From Planctomycetota bacterium (GTDB taxonomy: Bacteria > Planctomycetota > GCA-002687715): DNA of 61,996 nt. Positions 1-8,753 of the stretch are shown here, piece by piece. The first letter of the stretch is position 1; the number at the start of each line of letters is the position of its first letter. The translations under genes and the position numbers were made by a program. The stretch lies in NCBI GenBank assembly GCA_002687715.1, contig NZBC01000193.1:1-61996 (forward strand), given 5' to 3'. Under the pieces are notes generated by a model that saw only the letters and a program-made list of their open reading frames with translations, ran no database searches and was not told the origin of the DNA.

Positions 1-124
1 AGACTGTCGAGAACCGGCGCTTCCACCCTGGTCCCGGCTCCCGCATGATGGCGCCGGCAATCGTCGGGTCGGGCCGCGCGTCGCCGACCCATCCCGCAAC
101 CCGGACCAGGAGGAGCATCGCACC
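1..124. other. Leading non-coding stretch with RBS of the first gene
   Basis: No reading frame recognised. A purine-rich AGGAGGAG tract lies about 10 bases before the GTG start at 125 and is a good ribosome binding site for the glutamine amidotransferase. Nothing else is evident. Confidence 0.5.
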
Positions 125-988
125 GTGTGTCGTTTCCTGATGTACCTCGGACCCGAGGTGAGGTTGGCCTCGTTGATCACCGAGCCCTCGCATTCGTTGA
201 TCAACCAGAGCGTGCGCAGCCGCGAGCGCTCGGAGCCGTTGAACGGGGACGGATTCGGAGTGGCGTGGTACCGGCCGGAGACCGATCCGCTGCCCGCCAC
301 GTTCCGGTCCATCAGTCCGGCGTGGAGCAACCGGAACCTGCAGGACCTCTCCCGCGTCACCCAAAGCGCGTGCGTGCTGGCCCACGTGCGCGCGGCCAGC
401 CCTGGATTGCCGGTGACGGAGACGAACTGCCACCCGTTCGCGCACGACGGGTACGCGTTCATGCACAACGGAAGCGTGGGAGACTTCCGGCGCCTGCGCC
501 GCGCCTTCGTGGCCGCGTTGTCGCCGGAGGCGTGCGAGAACATCGATGGCACGACGGACTCAGAGCACGTGTTCGGGCTGTTCCTGGACCGGGTCCGGGC
601 GGGCGACGAGATGCACCCCGCCGAACGCCTCGCGGCCGGCCTCGAGGGCGCCATCGCGGATGCGCTGGAGATCGTCGGGGATCGGAACGAAGGCCAACCC
701 GTCGACCTCAACCTCGCGGTGTCGGACGGCCAGCGCGCGGCCGCCACGCGATTCACGACGCGGGATGCTGACGAGGCCGCCAGCCTCTACGTTCACGCGG
801 GGGGCCGCTACCGCTGCCAGGACGGCGTCTGCAGCATGGTCGACGCGGACACCGAGGACGGGGCCGTCATCATTGCGTCGGAGCCCCTGAGTGCGGATCC
901 GGGCTGGGAGCCGGTGCCGGCGAATCACGTGGTGGTGGTGGGAGGCGGGACGCGGGTGGAGACTCGAGCGCTGGGGGTCGGCGGCTAG
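125..988 (+). CDS. Class II glutamine amidotransferase (EgtC/YafJ-like)
   Basis: Predicted N-terminal-nucleophile amidohydrolase of 287 residues. The protein begins Met-Cys-Arg-Phe, placing the Ntn cysteine at residue 2, exposed after Met removal. The family features NGDGFGVAWY, LAHVRAAS, TNCHPF and MHNGSV follow in the expected order of a class II (GATase_2/4) fold. In this family the domain hydrolyses glutamine or gamma-glutamyl amides; EgtC removes gamma-Glu in ergothioneine synthesis. No ergothioneine genes adjoin it, so the substrate is unknown. The GTG start is preferred because it puts Cys at position 2 and follows a strong AGGAGG. The gene stands alone, followed by a convergent pair. 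Confidence 0.85.
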   Translation: MCRFLMYLGPEVRLASLITEPSHSLINQSVRSRERSEPLNGDGFGVAWYRPETDPLPATFRSISPAWSNRNLQDLSRVTQSACVLAHVRAASPGLPVTETNCHPFAHDGYAFMHNGSVGDFRRLRRAFVAALSPEACENIDGTTDSEHVFGLFLDRVRAGDEMHPAERLAAGLEGAIADALEIVGDRNEGQPVDLNLAVSDGQRAAATRFTTRDADEAASLYVHAGGRYRCQDGVCSMVDADTEDGAVIIASEPLSADPGWEPVPANHVVVVGGGTRVETRALGVGG

Positions 989-1015
989 TTGCAGGGCTCG
1001 CAACGTGAGCAACGG

Positions 1016-1258
1016 CTAGAACATGACCGACTTGATCCGCGGAAAAACGTCGGAGGGCCCGCAGCCCGGGATGTAGACCTGCACGCCAACTTCCCCAGGT
1101 GGAATCTGGTAGCAAACAGTGCCGCCGTTCGACGAGACAGGCAAGAGGACCGTTCCGCTGAACGTCTCTACCTGAACCGTCGTCCCGGGCGGGCGCACCG
1201 TGATGCAGAACAGGCCTGAAGGGTCAGGGCCTGCCGGAAGATCGACTTTGACAGACAA
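1016..1258 (-). CDS. Small hypothetical protein, possibly beta-sandwich
   Basis: An 80-residue frame with a TTG start only three bases after the stop of the upstream gene on the same strand, so probably co-transcribed with it. The sequence is rich in Val, Pro and Gly with alternating hydrophobic residues, like a small beta-sandwich. No signal peptide or catalytic motif is visible and I do not recognise a family. Composition looks coding rather than antisense noise, but the TTG start and short length keep confidence moderate. Confidence 0.45.
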   Translation of the reverse strand: MSVKVDLPAGPDPSGLFCITVRPPGTTVQVETFSGTVLLPVSSNGGTVCYQIPPGEVGVQVYIPGCGPSDVFPRIKSVMF

Positions 1259-1261
1259 CGG

Positions 1262-2446
1262 TCAATGAGGAACGCCAAGCTGCGTCAGCAGACGACTCGT
1301 CAAGCTGATCACCTTTGCGTTCGTCTCCGTACCGGACGTGTGGCACTGCAGCAGAGCAGTCTTGAAATCACTGTTGAACGGAGACGGTCCCTGTTGCAAT
1401 ACCTCGAGCTTGTTCAACTGACTGATAAGACTCACTCGCGTAGCTGCGTCTGGGGTCGAGTTCGAGTTCAATCCCAGGACGATCAGAGGCAGATACGTGA
1501 AGCGCGGTCGCTCGCAGATCACCTTGGCGATCATCTCCTTGAGTCCGTCCGCACCGGGCGTCGCCATCACCATGCCGACCAGGCCCGAAACCTGGGTGGG
1601 TCCGCCTGCGGCCTCTGTGGTATGGAACGCTTGATCCACGAGGATTAGGTGCCCGCGATGGGATTGGGGCACGTTGTTCCAAACCGCCGGAGGCTGATAA
1701 GCCTGCGTGACCTCGCTGTCCGGCGACTCCACCTTCTTCGACGTGTCGTCGGTCTTGAAGACGAACCATGATCCGGCGGTGGCGAAGAGGGCGCTGGTGA
1801 GGGCAGCTACGGCGGTACGACGGTCCATGTTGTCTCGGATCATCGTCCAGAGTCCTCGTTTGGGTGGAGGGGCGTTCTGTTTTGCGGCCCGGCGAGAGGT
1901 GAGGAGTTGTTGTTCTTTGGTGAAGGCGGCTTCGACGACTCGGTTCAGGCGGGGGGAGACGTCGGGGTCGCCCATGGGGGTTTCGTCAGGGCGGGGGATC
2001 TCGGCGACGAGGTCGTCGACGAAGGTGTCGAAGGAGGCTTCGGTGGCTTCGTGGAGCTTGGTCGTTTCGCGGTAGTAGTTGACGAAGAATGACACCAGTT
2101 CCGTCGGCATGACGGAGCCGTCGTCGGCGAGGAAGAGGTCATGGTCCGCGAGGTCGGCTCGGGCGGTGCGGAGGATCTCGCGTTGGACGTCGCGAAGGCC
2201 GGATTGGAATCCGTTCTCGTAGGTCTCGTCGTCGAGGGGGTTCTCGCGCGGGTGTTCGCGAAGAGGGTCGAACGCCGGCATCTCACCCTCTTCGGGCATG
2301 GAGACGCGATAGTCATCGGCGAGCCAGAGCCCGAATCGACGAAGCTCGGGACGCGCAGCGTTCACGAGCGTGTCGCGGCCGGACTGGATGCCGTCGATCC
2401 ACCCGGCGAGAAACTCTGAACTCGGGTCGAGGCCGTACTGGCTCAT
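1262..2446 (-). CDS. Hypothetical membrane-anchored protein
   Basis: 394 residues, family not recognised. The first ~195 residues are acidic and helical, with an EFLAGWIDGIQSG start and an NYYRETTKLHEATEASFD stretch. A basic segment and one probable transmembrane helix follow near residues 210-230 (AVAALTSALFATAGSWFVF). The C-terminal ~160 residues would lie on the other side of the membrane, suggesting a cytoplasmic N-terminus and an exported tail. It precedes the 80-residue hypothetical with a three-base gap, probably one transcript. Function cannot be assigned. Confidence 0.6.
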   Translation of the reverse strand: MSQYGLDPSSEFLAGWIDGIQSGRDTLVNAARPELRRFGLWLADDYRVSMPEEGEMPAFDPLREHPRENPLDDETYENGFQSGLRDVQREILRTARADLADHDLFLADDGSVMPTELVSFFVNYYRETTKLHEATEASFDTFVDDLVAEIPRPDETPMGDPDVSPRLNRVVEAAFTKEQQLLTSRRAAKQNAPPPKRGLWTMIRDNMDRRTAVAALTSALFATAGSWFVFKTDDTSKKVESPDSEVTQAYQPPAVWNNVPQSHRGHLILVDQAFHTTEAAGGPTQVSGLVGMVMATPGADGLKEMIAKVICERPRFTYLPLIVLGLNSNSTPDAATRVSLISQLNKLEVLQQGPSPFNSDFKTALLQCHTSGTETNAKVISLTSRLLTQLGVPH

Positions 2447-3080
2447 ACCGTCCCTTCATAGCTTGGAACGGTCCGGCAGGGGTGAGGGGGGCCGGACCGC
2501 GCATGGCGTTGACATAACGGGTTCAGGAACCCGGAGTTCCGAGTGTCAGAATACAGGGGAGGCTCGGGGAGTGCAACGGTCGAGGGGACCTGGAGTCGGA
2601 TTGCCGCAACGGGTGCGCAGGTTCGGAGTTGAGGGTGGCGGGGAGCGGACGGTGGTAGGTCAATCCGTCTCCTCCCCCCACCGCGCCGTCGAGACGGGAG
2701 CGCACGCACGCGGTCTGATGAGCCGACTTGGTACTGATGGGGACGAGTTGCCTCCTGGCGCAGGTGGGCGTTCCGGATTGACCACGGCACCGTGATTCCC
2801 GGCGTCACAAACGGGATGCCAATCGTGGGCACTACGGCGCTCGGGGTGCTGTCGTATGCGCTATTCGCAGCATCACCGGGCAAGCCCCTGGCTCGGCGGG
2901 TTCCTCTCGCAGTGAGGCTGGGCGGAACGCCGAGACGATGACGATCCGCGCCACGACCCGCCCGGACCCCAAGTCGCCGGGTGACGCCAGGCGAGGCGGC
3001 GGACGGCGCGACCACGCGTTGCACGATCCTGGGTATGTCTCGATCTGTTTCAGGAAGGGACCGAACTCTGAGCCGGGGCC
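2447..3080. other. Intergenic region, no credible gene; short palindrome
   Basis: About 630 bases where the only long frames are Arg/Pro-rich shadows. A perfect inverted repeat CGGGTTC-AG-GAACCCG lies at 2518-2533, upstream of the minus-strand gene ending at 1262, and could be an operator or short hairpin. No tRNA or other RNA fold was recognised. Confidence 0.4.
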
Positions 3081-5192
3081 TCAGCCGCCCCGCGTCACCT
3101 CGACCTCCACCGTGGTGTCCTCCCCCGCCCGGACCTCCACGCTGCGCTCGGTGCTCTTCACACCCTCGCCCGTGATGCTGACGGTCCACTTGCCGGGGGC
3201 GAGGGGTTTGGAGCGGGCTTCGCCTTCGATGGGGATGGGGAAGGACTGGTTGCGTTGGTCTTTGGCACTCAGGCCCGCGTGGAGCTTGACGTCGGGGAGG
3301 GTGGCGGGGCGGTGGGCGAGGATCTTGATGAACCCGGGGGTCTGCAGGATGATGGTTCCGAGGTCCCAGGTCTCGCCGGGGTCGAGCTCGCGTTCCTTGG
3401 CTGACCATCGGGGGTAGCCGTCGGCGCGGATGAGGAGGCGGTAGCGGCCGGCGGGGACCTGGTCGATCTCGAAGCGGCCGGTGTCGGCGTCGGGGGTGAC
3501 GATGGGGGACGAGGTGTTGCCGGCGGGCCAGGCGTTGACGTGGACGCCCGAGAGGGGACCGTCGGGGCCGAGGACGGTGCCGGTGATGCGGCCGAGCTTC
3601 GCGTGCGCGTTCTCGATGCGGAGGAGGATCTCCTGGCCGTCCGGCTTCTGGTTCCTGACCACGAGGATCGGGAAGGAGCCGCCCTTCGGCCGGTGGACCT
3701 TCAGCATGTAGGGCGCATCGAGGCAGCCCGCGGTCGTGAACCGGCCTTGCTCATCGGTCCTGAGGAACTTGTGGTCCCACTTCTTGTCCTTGAAGGCCTC
3801 GGCGGAGACGCCCCACTCGGGCAGCGGCTTGCCGGCGCCGTCGATGACGCGGCCACGGAGGATCAGACCGAGCTTGAGCTGCGCGCTCCAGTGGCGGGTC
3901 TCGCCGTCGGAGGCGTGGAGGGTGACCTCGTCCTCGCCCCGGTTCTCGCCATCGGCCTTCACCTTGATCTCGCCCGGGGCAACGCCGACGAGGCGGAACG
4001 TGCCGTCGTTACCGCTGCGATTCCAGGCGGTCATGAAGTCGCCGTAGCCACCGACCGAGATGTCCACGCGCGACGCGGGCTCGCCCTTCGCGTCGAGGAC
4101 CTTGCCTTCGATGATGACCCCGCGCAGGAGCTCGATGCGCAGCTCGCGGGTGCGCTTCGACTCGATGAGCACGGTATCCCGCCAGGGCGCGTAGCCCGGC
4201 GCGCGTGCGAGCGCCGGCACCTCGCCCGGCGCGAGCCCGAAGATCTTGAAGCGTCCGGTCTCATCGGTGCGGGTGATGAACTGCGCGGAGTTCAAGCCCT
4301 GCCCGCCGTCGGGCAAGGTGAACTGGCGGTGCTTGCGCGGCCCGATCTCGACGCGGGTTCCGGGGATGGGATCGCCCATGGAGTCGACGACGATTCCGGA
4401 CACCCCTCCCCCAGCCGCGCCGAGTCGTAACGTGACGTCTTTGTCGCCCGTGCCCTTCAGGAACCGCAGCGACGACGGACCGTAACCCGCCTTGCGAGCG
4501 CCGATGCCGCGCCAGTGGTTCTCACCCGGGCCGCGGATCTCGAAGCGGCCCTTCGCATCGCTCATCCCGACCTTCTGGACCTCGGTGAAGCTGCCCTCGC
4601 GAGAGAGCAGGATGCTCGCACCGGAGACCGGCTCGTCCTCCGCGTCGACCACGACGCCCGCCACCGGAGCGCCCGCGGGGATCTTCAGCTCGATGGCGGT
4701 CTCCTGGCCCGGCTCGACCGCGCCCTTCGCGTTGCCGCCCAGGAACCCGTAGACGCCGACCCGGCCGATGCGCAGGCAAGGGAAGACGACCACGCCCGCA
4801 GCGTCCGCGGTGCGATGCAGCGCGTGCAGGAACGGGTCGGGGCCGCTCCAGGGGATCACGCGGATGTTCGCGTGCGCCGCCTCGGCACCATCGCCTTCCC
4901 AGGTGGCGACGATGCGGAGCGAGCCGAACGGCTCGGTCGCGGGGTTGGACTCGGCGACGTGGTCCGCGCGCTCCTGGTAAGGCGTCGTGGTGACCGCGGG
5001 GACGGAGTCCACCTCGGGCGGCGGGTCACCGGTACCCGGACCTGGAGACTCCGTCGACTGGTCGACGCCGGGGCCGCGGTCGGGCGCAACGTCATCCGAT
5101 TGGAGAAGCCACCAGGCAACGGCAATCCCGATCGCGACGAGGCCGACCGCCATCAATGAACGGCTGGCCGCAGGACTCATGGTCGCACTCAT
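3081..5192 (-). CDS. Membrane-anchored carboxypeptidase-regulatory-like repeat protein
   Basis: 703 residues. An N-terminal signal anchor (SLMAVGLVAIGIAVAWWLL) is followed by a Pro/Gly/Asp-rich linker and then about six beta-sandwich repeats of the carboxypeptidase D regulatory type. Each repeat shows a pattern such as GVVVDAEDEPVSGASILL, then G-R-F-E-I-x-G, and a Lys/Arg-A-x-GY motif. These Ig-like modules generally bind proteins or sugars and have no catalytic role; no peptidase domain is present. The protein is probably extracytoplasmic, held by the N-terminal helix. It ends 27 bases after the DUF1579 gene on the same strand. A second ATG four codons in is an equally possible start. Confidence 0.75.
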   Translation of the reverse strand: MSATMSPAASRSLMAVGLVAIGIAVAWWLLQSDDVAPDRGPGVDQSTESPGPGTGDPPPEVDSVPAVTTTPYQERADHVAESNPATEPFGSLRIVATWEGDGAEAAHANIRVIPWSGPDPFLHALHRTADAAGVVVFPCLRIGRVGVYGFLGGNAKGAVEPGQETAIELKIPAGAPVAGVVVDAEDEPVSGASILLSREGSFTEVQKVGMSDAKGRFEIRGPGENHWRGIGARKAGYGPSSLRFLKGTGDKDVTLRLGAAGGGVSGIVVDSMGDPIPGTRVEIGPRKHRQFTLPDGGQGLNSAQFITRTDETGRFKIFGLAPGEVPALARAPGYAPWRDTVLIESKRTRELRIELLRGVIIEGKVLDAKGEPASRVDISVGGYGDFMTAWNRSGNDGTFRLVGVAPGEIKVKADGENRGEDEVTLHASDGETRHWSAQLKLGLILRGRVIDGAGKPLPEWGVSAEAFKDKKWDHKFLRTDEQGRFTTAGCLDAPYMLKVHRPKGGSFPILVVRNQKPDGQEILLRIENAHAKLGRITGTVLGPDGPLSGVHVNAWPAGNTSSPIVTPDADTGRFEIDQVPAGRYRLLIRADGYPRWSAKERELDPGETWDLGTIILQTPGFIKILAHRPATLPDVKLHAGLSAKDQRNQSFPIPIEGEARSKPLAPGKWTVSITGEGVKSTERSVEVRAGEDTTVEVEVTRGG

Positions 5193-5219
5193 TGTAGAGG
5201 GCCCGCCGATCCCAGGCAG

Positions 5220-5678
5220 CTACTCCTTTGAGTACGTGCCGCGGAACATCAGCGTCCAGTCCTCACCGTCCTGGGACATCTCCATCCTGGACGCGAGCTG
5301 GCCCCCCGAATAGTCAGAGGTCATGCGCATGTACCCCATGAACCCCTTGGACGTCATGACCAGCGTGTCACCGTCGAAACCCCCGCTGAACACCTCGCAC
5401 CCCGCCCCCATGCTGTCGAACCAGTGGAGCAGATACGAGTCGTCTTTTCCGTTGTAGGTGTAGACCCCGTGCCCGGAGAACATCTCCTGCCCGCCGCACG
5501 ACTGCACGTAGTCCATGGAGACCGCGAACCCGTTGAGGATCAACTTGCACACGCTCTTGCCCTGCGCCGTCATCGGCTCGGGGACCCACTGCGACGGCTG
5601 CATGTGCTCGTCGCCGGTCCAGGTTCCGGCGATGGTCTCGAGCTTCTTGTGACCATCGGTCAACTGCGGCATATCCAT
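5220..5678 (-). CDS. DUF1579-family protein
   Basis: 152 residues matching the style of DUF1579. It opens with LTDGHKKLETIAGTWTGDE, has a central FAVSMDYVQ and GHGVYTYNGKDDSYLLHWFDSMG, and ends in paired beta strands (GEDWTLMFRGTYSKE). The family is lipocalin-like and of unknown function, common in Planctomycetota and Bacteroidota. No signal peptide is seen. ATG at 5678 sits behind an AGGAA tract; a second ATG two codons later is also possible. It is divergent from the cytochrome gene at 5777. Confidence 0.75.
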   Translation of the reverse strand: MDMPQLTDGHKKLETIAGTWTGDEHMQPSQWVPEPMTAQGKSVCKLILNGFAVSMDYVQSCGGQEMFSGHGVYTYNGKDDSYLLHWFDSMGAGCEVFSGGFDGDTLVMTSKGFMGYMRMTSDYSGGQLASRMEMSQDGEDWTLMFRGTYSKE

Positions 5679-5776
5679 GATGCGATTCCTGATGGGAGTG
5701 GAGGGAGAGGTGAAGAAGGGCGAAGTGTAACGCGAAGCGGGAAGACCTGCGCCGCGCGGATCGTCCTACCGACGCC

Positions 5777-6643
5777 GTGCGTCGATACCTCCTGATCTGG
5801 TTCGCCGTCCTGCCGGCATGCCCCGCGCAACCCGCAGTAGCTCGCCTCGGCGAGGTCCTCTTTCGCAACCCGGCGCTCAGCGGAACCGGCAAGATCAGCT
5901 GCGCAACGTGCCACGTCCCGCACAAGTCGTTTACCAATGGAGCGTTGTCCATTGGCGTGCTGGGCACGTCAGTGGGCCACACGCCGACGTTGTGGGCGGC
6001 GGGGCGCGCCGAGAAGTTGCCCAAGTTGCTCCAGGTTGGGTCTCCCTTCCAATACCCGGGACACTCCCTGGTCACCCTCGAGCATCGATGCCTCCAGCCG
6101 CTGCGGTACAAACGCGGGATGGGGCTGCCGCCCGAACGTGCCGTCGCCAGGCTCCGCGATCTGCCGGATTGGCCCCAGCGATTCGACGCGGCGTTCGACG
6201 AGTCCGGACCCGGCGTGACGGAAGTTCGCATCGGACGCGCGCTCGCGACCTACATCCGCAGCCTGCAACCGCCCCGCAGTCCGTTCCACGACTACCGCGA
6301 TCGCAACCTCGAGAACGCGCTGACGCCACAGGAGCGCGCGGGGTACACGATCTTCCACCTCGAGAAGTGCGGCACGTGCCATTCCGGGCGGGACTTCACG
6401 GATGGCCTCGTCCACGAGGTCGGCCGGTCATGGAACCTCACGAGTTCGCTCTGGGACATCTCACGCACCGGACCCTACCTTCGCGACGGGTCGGCCCGGA
6501 ACCTCGGCGACGCGGTGCGTTGGCACGTCGAGGAGCTCATCAATTGCAAGTCGGCGCCGATCTCCGAACCCCTGCACGTGGAGGAGGTCACGAGCATCCT
6601 GCTGTTCTTGCACACCCTGTCGCCACGGCCCAAGAAGCGCTGA
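5777..6643 (+). CDS. Di-heme cytochrome c peroxidase/MauG-family protein
   Basis: 288 residues with a short exported leader (RRYLLIWFAVLPACPAQP) and two CXXCH heme c sites, CATCH near residue 42 and CGTCH near residue 205. ARLGEVLFRNPALSGTGKISC is the typical family opening (LG..LF.D..LS..G.ISCA). Family members reduce peroxide or carry out long-range oxidations in the periplasm. At 288 residues it is slightly shorter than typical CcpA (~320-350), mainly between the two heme sites. GTG start. A perfect inverted repeat lies just after the stop and may terminate transcription. Confidence 0.85.
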   Translation: MRRYLLIWFAVLPACPAQPAVARLGEVLFRNPALSGTGKISCATCHVPHKSFTNGALSIGVLGTSVGHTPTLWAAGRAEKLPKLLQVGSPFQYPGHSLVTLEHRCLQPLRYKRGMGLPPERAVARLRDLPDWPQRFDAAFDESGPGVTEVRIGRALATYIRSLQPPRSPFHDYRDRNLENALTPQERAGYTIFHLEKCGTCHSGRDFTDGLVHEVGRSWNLTSSLWDISRTGPYLRDGSARNLGDAVRWHVEELINCKSAPISEPLHVEEVTSILLFLHTLSPRPKKR

Positions 6644-6658
6644 ACGCGCCCTTCCGCC

Positions 6659-6736
6659 GGGAGCGCGGACCTCCAGGTCCGCTCTGCATCCGGAGCCGGC
6701 TACGCCGTCAGAGCGGACCTGGAGGTCCGCGCTCCC
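6659..6736. repeat. Perfect 28-bp inverted repeat (dispersed palindromic element)
   Basis: Arms at 6659-6686 and 6709-6736 are exact reverse complements, with a 22-base spacer. Each arm itself contains the palindromic core GGACCTCCAGGTCC. The element lies 15 bases after the cytochrome stop codon and can form a very stable hairpin. Whole or partial copies occur at 10651, 46427, 53164 and 61898, so this is a dispersed repeat family as well as a possible terminator. Confidence 0.85.
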
Positions 6737-6815
6737 ATCAGAGCAGATTGCTTCACACGCTCTGGAGGTCCGAGGCGGCCGGGTCTCGGCTCGGCAAGGC
6801 CGTACACTCTCCGGC

Positions 6816-8072
6816 ATGGATTGGCAGCAACGATTGGAGCTCGTGGTCGGGACCATGGAGGAGCTGAGCCGGCACGAGGATCCGCAGGACATGGTGCGGT
6901 CCTACGGGGAGCGGGTGAAGGACCTGTTTCCGATGGACCGGCGGCTGTCGCTGACGCGGCGGGGGGTCGAAGCGCCGTCGTTCCGGATCGCGCGGAGCAC
7001 GACCTGGGAGCAGCAACCGGATCCCTGGCGGGAGCGGGATCGGCTGCCAGTGATGGAAGGCGGGCTGCTCGGTGAGCTCATGGATGCGGACGTTCCCCGG
7101 TTCATCGAGGACCTCGACGTCGATGCGGACGACCCTGCCCATGAGTACTTCGCGGGTATGCGGTCGTTGCTCTCGATTCCCGTGTTCGACAAAGGCGCGG
7201 CGTTGAACGTCGTCGTGCTGATGAGCGAACAGGAATCGGGGTTCGACCCGCAGCGTATTCCCGAGGTGGTGTGGACCACCAACCTGCTCGGTCGGGCGAC
7301 GCACAGCCTGGTGCTGGCGCGGGAGCTGCGCGTCACTAACGACGCCCTCGATCGCGAGCTCACGGCGGTGGCGGAGATCCAACGTTCGCTGCTTCCGGAG
7401 GCGCTCCCGATCCTCCCCGGGATGCTGATCGCCGTCGCGTACCGGACGGCGGCGCGGGCGGGCGGCGACTACTACGACCTGTTCAGCCTGCCGGACGATC
7501 GCACGGGCCTGCTGGTCGCCGACGTCAGCGGCCACGGGACCCCGGCCGCGGTGATCATGGCGATCACCCACAGCCTCGCGCACACGTACGCGGGGCCCGC
7601 GGGGCCGCCCGGACGTCTGCTCGAGCACCTCAACGATCACCTGGTCGCGCGCTACACCGACCGGACGTCCGCATTCGTGACCGCGTTCTACGGGGTCTAC
7701 GACCCGGCGACGCGGGTGCTCGCGTGGTCTTCGGCGGGGCACAACCCTCCACGCGTCCATCGGACGTCCGGCGAGATCGTCGAACTGGGCGGAGGGGGCG
7801 GCCCGCCTCTCGGGGTCGTCGGCGGAAGCGCGTACGTCGAGTCGTCAATCGCGCTCGGCCCCGGAGACCGCATCGCGATCTACACCGACGGCATCCCCGA
7901 GGCCCGTGATCCGGACGGCGCGTTCTTCGGCCTGGACCGACTGGACCACGCCGTCCAGGAGGGCGGAACGCCGAAGGAGATCGTGGACCTCACGATGGCC
8001 AGTCTCGATACGTTCGCCAACGGCCGCGCGTTCCACGACGATCGCACGCTGCTGGTCGTGGAGTTCGAGTGA
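6816..8072 (+). CDS. GAF-like plus PP2C/SpoIIE serine phosphatase (RsbU-like)
   Basis: 418 residues from ATG 6816. The N-terminal ~180 residues resemble a GAF-type sensor (YFAGMRSLLSIPVFDKG). Then comes a linker helix, ELTAVAEIQRSLLPEALP, typical of the junction before SpoIIE domains. The C-terminal PP2C-like domain shows GGDYYDLF, LLVADVSGHGTPAAVIMA, WSSAGHNPP, YTDGIPEARD and HDDRTLLVVEF, which include the metal-binding aspartates. Such enzymes dephosphorylate anti-sigma-factor antagonists in partner-switching stress pathways. No partner genes are nearby. An upstream in-frame extension exists but overlaps the cytochrome gene and the palindrome, so it is rejected. Confidence 0.88.
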   Translation: MDWQQRLELVVGTMEELSRHEDPQDMVRSYGERVKDLFPMDRRLSLTRRGVEAPSFRIARSTTWEQQPDPWRERDRLPVMEGGLLGELMDADVPRFIEDLDVDADDPAHEYFAGMRSLLSIPVFDKGAALNVVVLMSEQESGFDPQRIPEVVWTTNLLGRATHSLVLARELRVTNDALDRELTAVAEIQRSLLPEALPILPGMLIAVAYRTAARAGGDYYDLFSLPDDRTGLLVADVSGHGTPAAVIMAITHSLAHTYAGPAGPPGRLLEHLNDHLVARYTDRTSAFVTAFYGVYDPATRVLAWSSAGHNPPRVHRTSGEIVELGGGGGPPLGVVGGSAYVESSIALGPGDRIAIYTDGIPEARDPDGAFFGLDRLDHAVQEGGTPKEIVDLTMASLDTFANGRAFHDDRTLLVVEFE

Positions 8073-8090
8073 CGACGCGGCTGGCGTGGG

Positions 8091-8555
8091 TCAGAGCTGA
8101 TCGCCGATGCGCACGTGCAGCGCCTCGGTGATGACCGGGGGCGCTCCGGGCGGAAGTGCGATCCCACCCATGGTCGCCTGGAGCGTCAGCTCGGCGCCGA
8201 GGAGCACGGGATCGTTGGGCACGTTGACGAGGATCCACCCCACCCCGGCCGTCCCCGTGATGAACGGGGTCAACACCGCGAGGGAGTTCAGGTCGAGCCA
8301 GGTCGTGCACCCGAGCACCGGGGTCGGCGGGGCGGGCGCGCCCGCGCTCACCCACAGGATGCCGTCAGCCGCGTACAACCCGGCCGGGTTGATGATGGTC
8401 TGTTGACCGATCACGGGCGCCTGATTCACCGTGAGGGTAGCCGGGAATCCGGGGAACCCGGAACACCCCTGTCCCACGGGGTTTGCGAACGCGGTGGTCT
8501 GGGCGGGGACGGTAGTCGCGACCGCTCCGAGCAGCAAGACGGCAAGAACACGCAT
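8091..8555 (-). CDS. Secreted hypothetical protein
   Basis: 154 residues from ATG 8555. A signal peptide (MRVLAVLLLGAVATTVPAQ) is followed by a Gly/Pro/Ala-rich beta-type sequence with two cysteines (GQGCSGFPGFP and VLGCTTWLDLNS). It ends in a pattern, NVPNDPVLLGAELTLQA, shared with the C-terminus of the esterase-like protein at 15465-16763. This tail looks like a lineage-specific secreted-protein module. No enzymatic motif. Convergent with the phosphatase gene. Confidence 0.65.
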   Translation of the reverse strand: MRVLAVLLLGAVATTVPAQTTAFANPVGQGCSGFPGFPATLTVNQAPVIGQQTIINPAGLYAADGILWVSAGAPAPPTPVLGCTTWLDLNSLAVLTPFITGTAGVGWILVNVPNDPVLLGAELTLQATMGGIALPPGAPPVITEALHVRIGDQL

Positions 8556-8753
8556 CAGAAGTCTCCTGGGTGGTGCAGGGGTCGACTCGCTGGAGGGCGG
8601 GATGCTCCGGGGAATGGCGGATGGTCCGCCTGAATGGCGACTTGTTGCATCCGATCCGGAGATTCTCCGGCGCACCGGTCATTCGCGAAAGACCATGTCA
8701 CCGGCCGAACCTCCAGCCGTTTCAGCTACGGTGGAACACTGGAGGGTCGTCGG

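Noticed and set aside
2443..3408. Minus-strand 321-codon frame covering the 2.4-3.1 kb gap
   Set aside because: Pro/Arg-rich, overlaps the end of the carboxypeptidase-regulatory gene and has no recognisable motif.
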